From: Candidatus Eiseniibacteriota bacterium
GTDB lineage: Bacteria; Eisenbacteria; RBG-16-71-46
Assembly: GCA_005893365.1 (NCBI GenBank)
Contig: VBPB01000238.1
Location: forward strand, 1-6,395
Direction: 5' to 3'
Length of the DNA: 6,395 nt
Below the pieces are notes generated by a model. The model saw only the letters and a program-made list of their open reading frames with translations, did no database searches and was not told the DNA's origin. Both the position numbers and the translations under genes were made by a program. Shown in pieces: positions 5,663-6,395 of the stretch (positions within the stretch are counted from its first letter, which is position 1; the number at the start of each line of letters is the position of its first letter).

Positions 5663-6226
5663 ATGACCGAGAGCCTGCCCCTGACCCCCGAGGCCACCAT
5701 GGCCGAGCCGGCCATCCGTGTGATGTTCACCGCCCAGCAGATCGCCGCACGCGTGCGCGAGATGGGCCTGCAGATCGCGCGCGACCTGGAAGGCCAGCAT
5801 CCCCTCTTCATCGGCGTGCTCAAGGGCGCGTGCATGTTCCAGTGCGACCTGGCGCGCGCGACCCCGCTCGACGTGACGCTCGACTTCCTGTCGGTGTCCT
5901 CGTACGGCGCCGGCACCACCTCGAGCGGCACCGTGCGGCTGATCTCGGACCTGCGCAACGACATCGCCGGGGCGCACGTGGTGCTGTGCGAGGGCGTCGT
6001 CGATTCCGGACTCACCCTCTCATTCATCCTGGACCTGCTGCGCGCGCGCCAGCCCGCGAGCGTGCGGGTCGCCACCCTGCTCGACAAGGTGCCGTGCCGC
6101 AAGACCCCGGTGCCGGTCGACTATGCGGGCTGGCGCATCGGCTCGGAGTTCGTCATCGGCTACGGGATGGACGCCGCCGAGCGCTACCGCAACCTGCCCT
6201 TCGTGGGCGTCATCGAGGAGAGTTGA
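5663..6226 (+). CDS. hpt: hypoxanthine phosphoribosyltransferase
   Basis: A purine salvage enzyme that joins hypoxanthine (or guanine) to PRPP, giving IMP (or GMP). The 187-residue protein shows the type I PRTase/HPRT order: GVLKGACMF at 51-59 (LKGA pyrophosphate loop), LDFLSVSSYG at 73-82 with TSSGTVRLISDL at 86-97, the PRPP loop CEGVVDSGLTL at 109-119 with the catalytic-base Asp at 114, LLDK at 139-142 (K142 purine contact), and FVIGYGMDAAERYRNLPFVGVI at the C-terminus. Two positions depart from the family: the PRPP loop has E-G instead of E-D (G111), and the usual I-P-D-x-F is I-G-S-E-F (S161), with Trp157 where an aromatic Phe normally stacks on the base. ATG 5663 is chosen because GGAGA precedes it by four bases; ATG 5699 is a weaker in-frame alternative. 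The tilS-hpt-ftsH order is widely conserved. Confidence 0.92.
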   Translation: MTESLPLTPEATMAEPAIRVMFTAQQIAARVREMGLQIARDLEGQHPLFIGVLKGACMFQCDLARATPLDVTLDFLSVSSYGAGTTSSGTVRLISDLRNDIAGAHVVLCEGVVDSGLTLSFILDLLRARQPASVRVATLLDKVPCRKTPVPVDYAGWRIGSEFVIGYGMDAAERYRNLPFVGVIEES

Positions 6227-6230
6227 ACCC

Positions 6231-6395
6231 GTGAGCGTGCACCACCAGGATTCAGGATCCGACCGCGGCCGCAAACGCGAGAGTCGGCGCGCCCCGACCC
6301 CGCGGCGTGCGCCGCCGTCCGCCCCACCCGCGCGCCCCGGCCGTCAGGTGGCGTTCTGGGCGTTGGTGGTCCTGCTGTCGCTGGTCGCCTACCGG
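6231..6395 (+). CDS. ftsH: N-terminus of ATP-dependent zinc metalloprotease FtsH (3' end outside window)
   Basis: GTG 6231 opens a frame of 55 codons running off the right edge. AGGAGA at 6216-6221, inside the end of hpt, is a good ribosome-binding site nine bases upstream, and only four bases separate the hpt stop from the GTG. The protein starts with a hydrophilic, Arg/Pro-rich segment of about 40 residues (MSVHHQDSGSDRGRKRES, then RRAPTPRRAPP) followed by a hydrophobic run, VAFWALVVLLSLVAY, that looks like the first membrane helix. FtsH has this layout: a short cytoplasmic N-terminus, a membrane helix, a periplasmic domain, a second helix, then AAA ATPase and zinc protease domains. The diagnostic domains are outside the window, so the call rests on topology plus the tilS-hpt-ftsH order. 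The basic, proline-rich N-terminal extension is longer than in E. coli FtsH, where the first helix begins within the first few residues. Confidence 0.72.
   Translation, partial: MSVHHQDSGSDRGRKRESRRAPTPRRAPPSAPPARPGRQVAFWALVVLLSLVAYR

Noticed and set aside
1..6395. CRISPR arrays, insertion sequences or attachment sites.
   Set aside because: No spaced repeats, transposase coding, terminal inverted repeats or duplicated tRNA 3' ends were seen.

Overview
The window is a very GC-rich stretch of bacterial chromosome with all recognisable genes on the + strand. Base composition, the C-terminus of a DUF5916-like outer-membrane protein at the left edge, and the conserved tilS-hpt-ftsH order at the right edge fit a member of the Gemmatimonadota. 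That assignment is an inference from gene content; no marker gene here proves it.

Left region (1-329): the 3' end of a gene whose last ~109 residues look like the closing beta strands of a DUF5916 (CBM9-like plus barrel) outer-membrane protein.

Central region (391-4122): a compact unit of four genes joined by 1-nt, 4-nt and 0-nt junctions, so almost certainly one operon. It codes for an ATP-grasp enzyme, a second ATP-grasp enzyme (broken in this sequence by an internal out-of-frame deletion of about 46 nt), a dehydrogenase of the mannitol-1-phosphate 5-dehydrogenase (MtlD) family with altered active-site motifs, and a third ATP-grasp enzyme. The C-terminal halves of the ATP-grasp proteins resemble the inositol trisphosphate 5/6-kinase (ITPK) branch: a K-x-Y-V-x-G strand, then D...D-x-N-x-F-P-G-Y. 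Three kinase- or ligase-like paralogues around a polyol-phosphate dehydrogenase suggest an uncharacterised pathway acting on a polyol or cyclitol phosphate. This is the most novel part of the window.

Right region (4123-6395): a 173-nt gap carries a near-consensus sigma-70 promoter that fires into a tRNA with anticodon CAU (probably elongator tRNA-Met). Immediately after the tRNA comes tilS (tRNA-Ile2 lysidine synthetase), which has no ATG or GTG in its usable 5' region, then hpt (hypoxanthine phosphoribosyltransferase, with two unusual PRPP/metal-site positions), then the first 55 codons of what is very probably ftsH. This is housekeeping DNA and a familiar gene order; the tRNA in front of tilS and the hpt substitutions are its unusual points.
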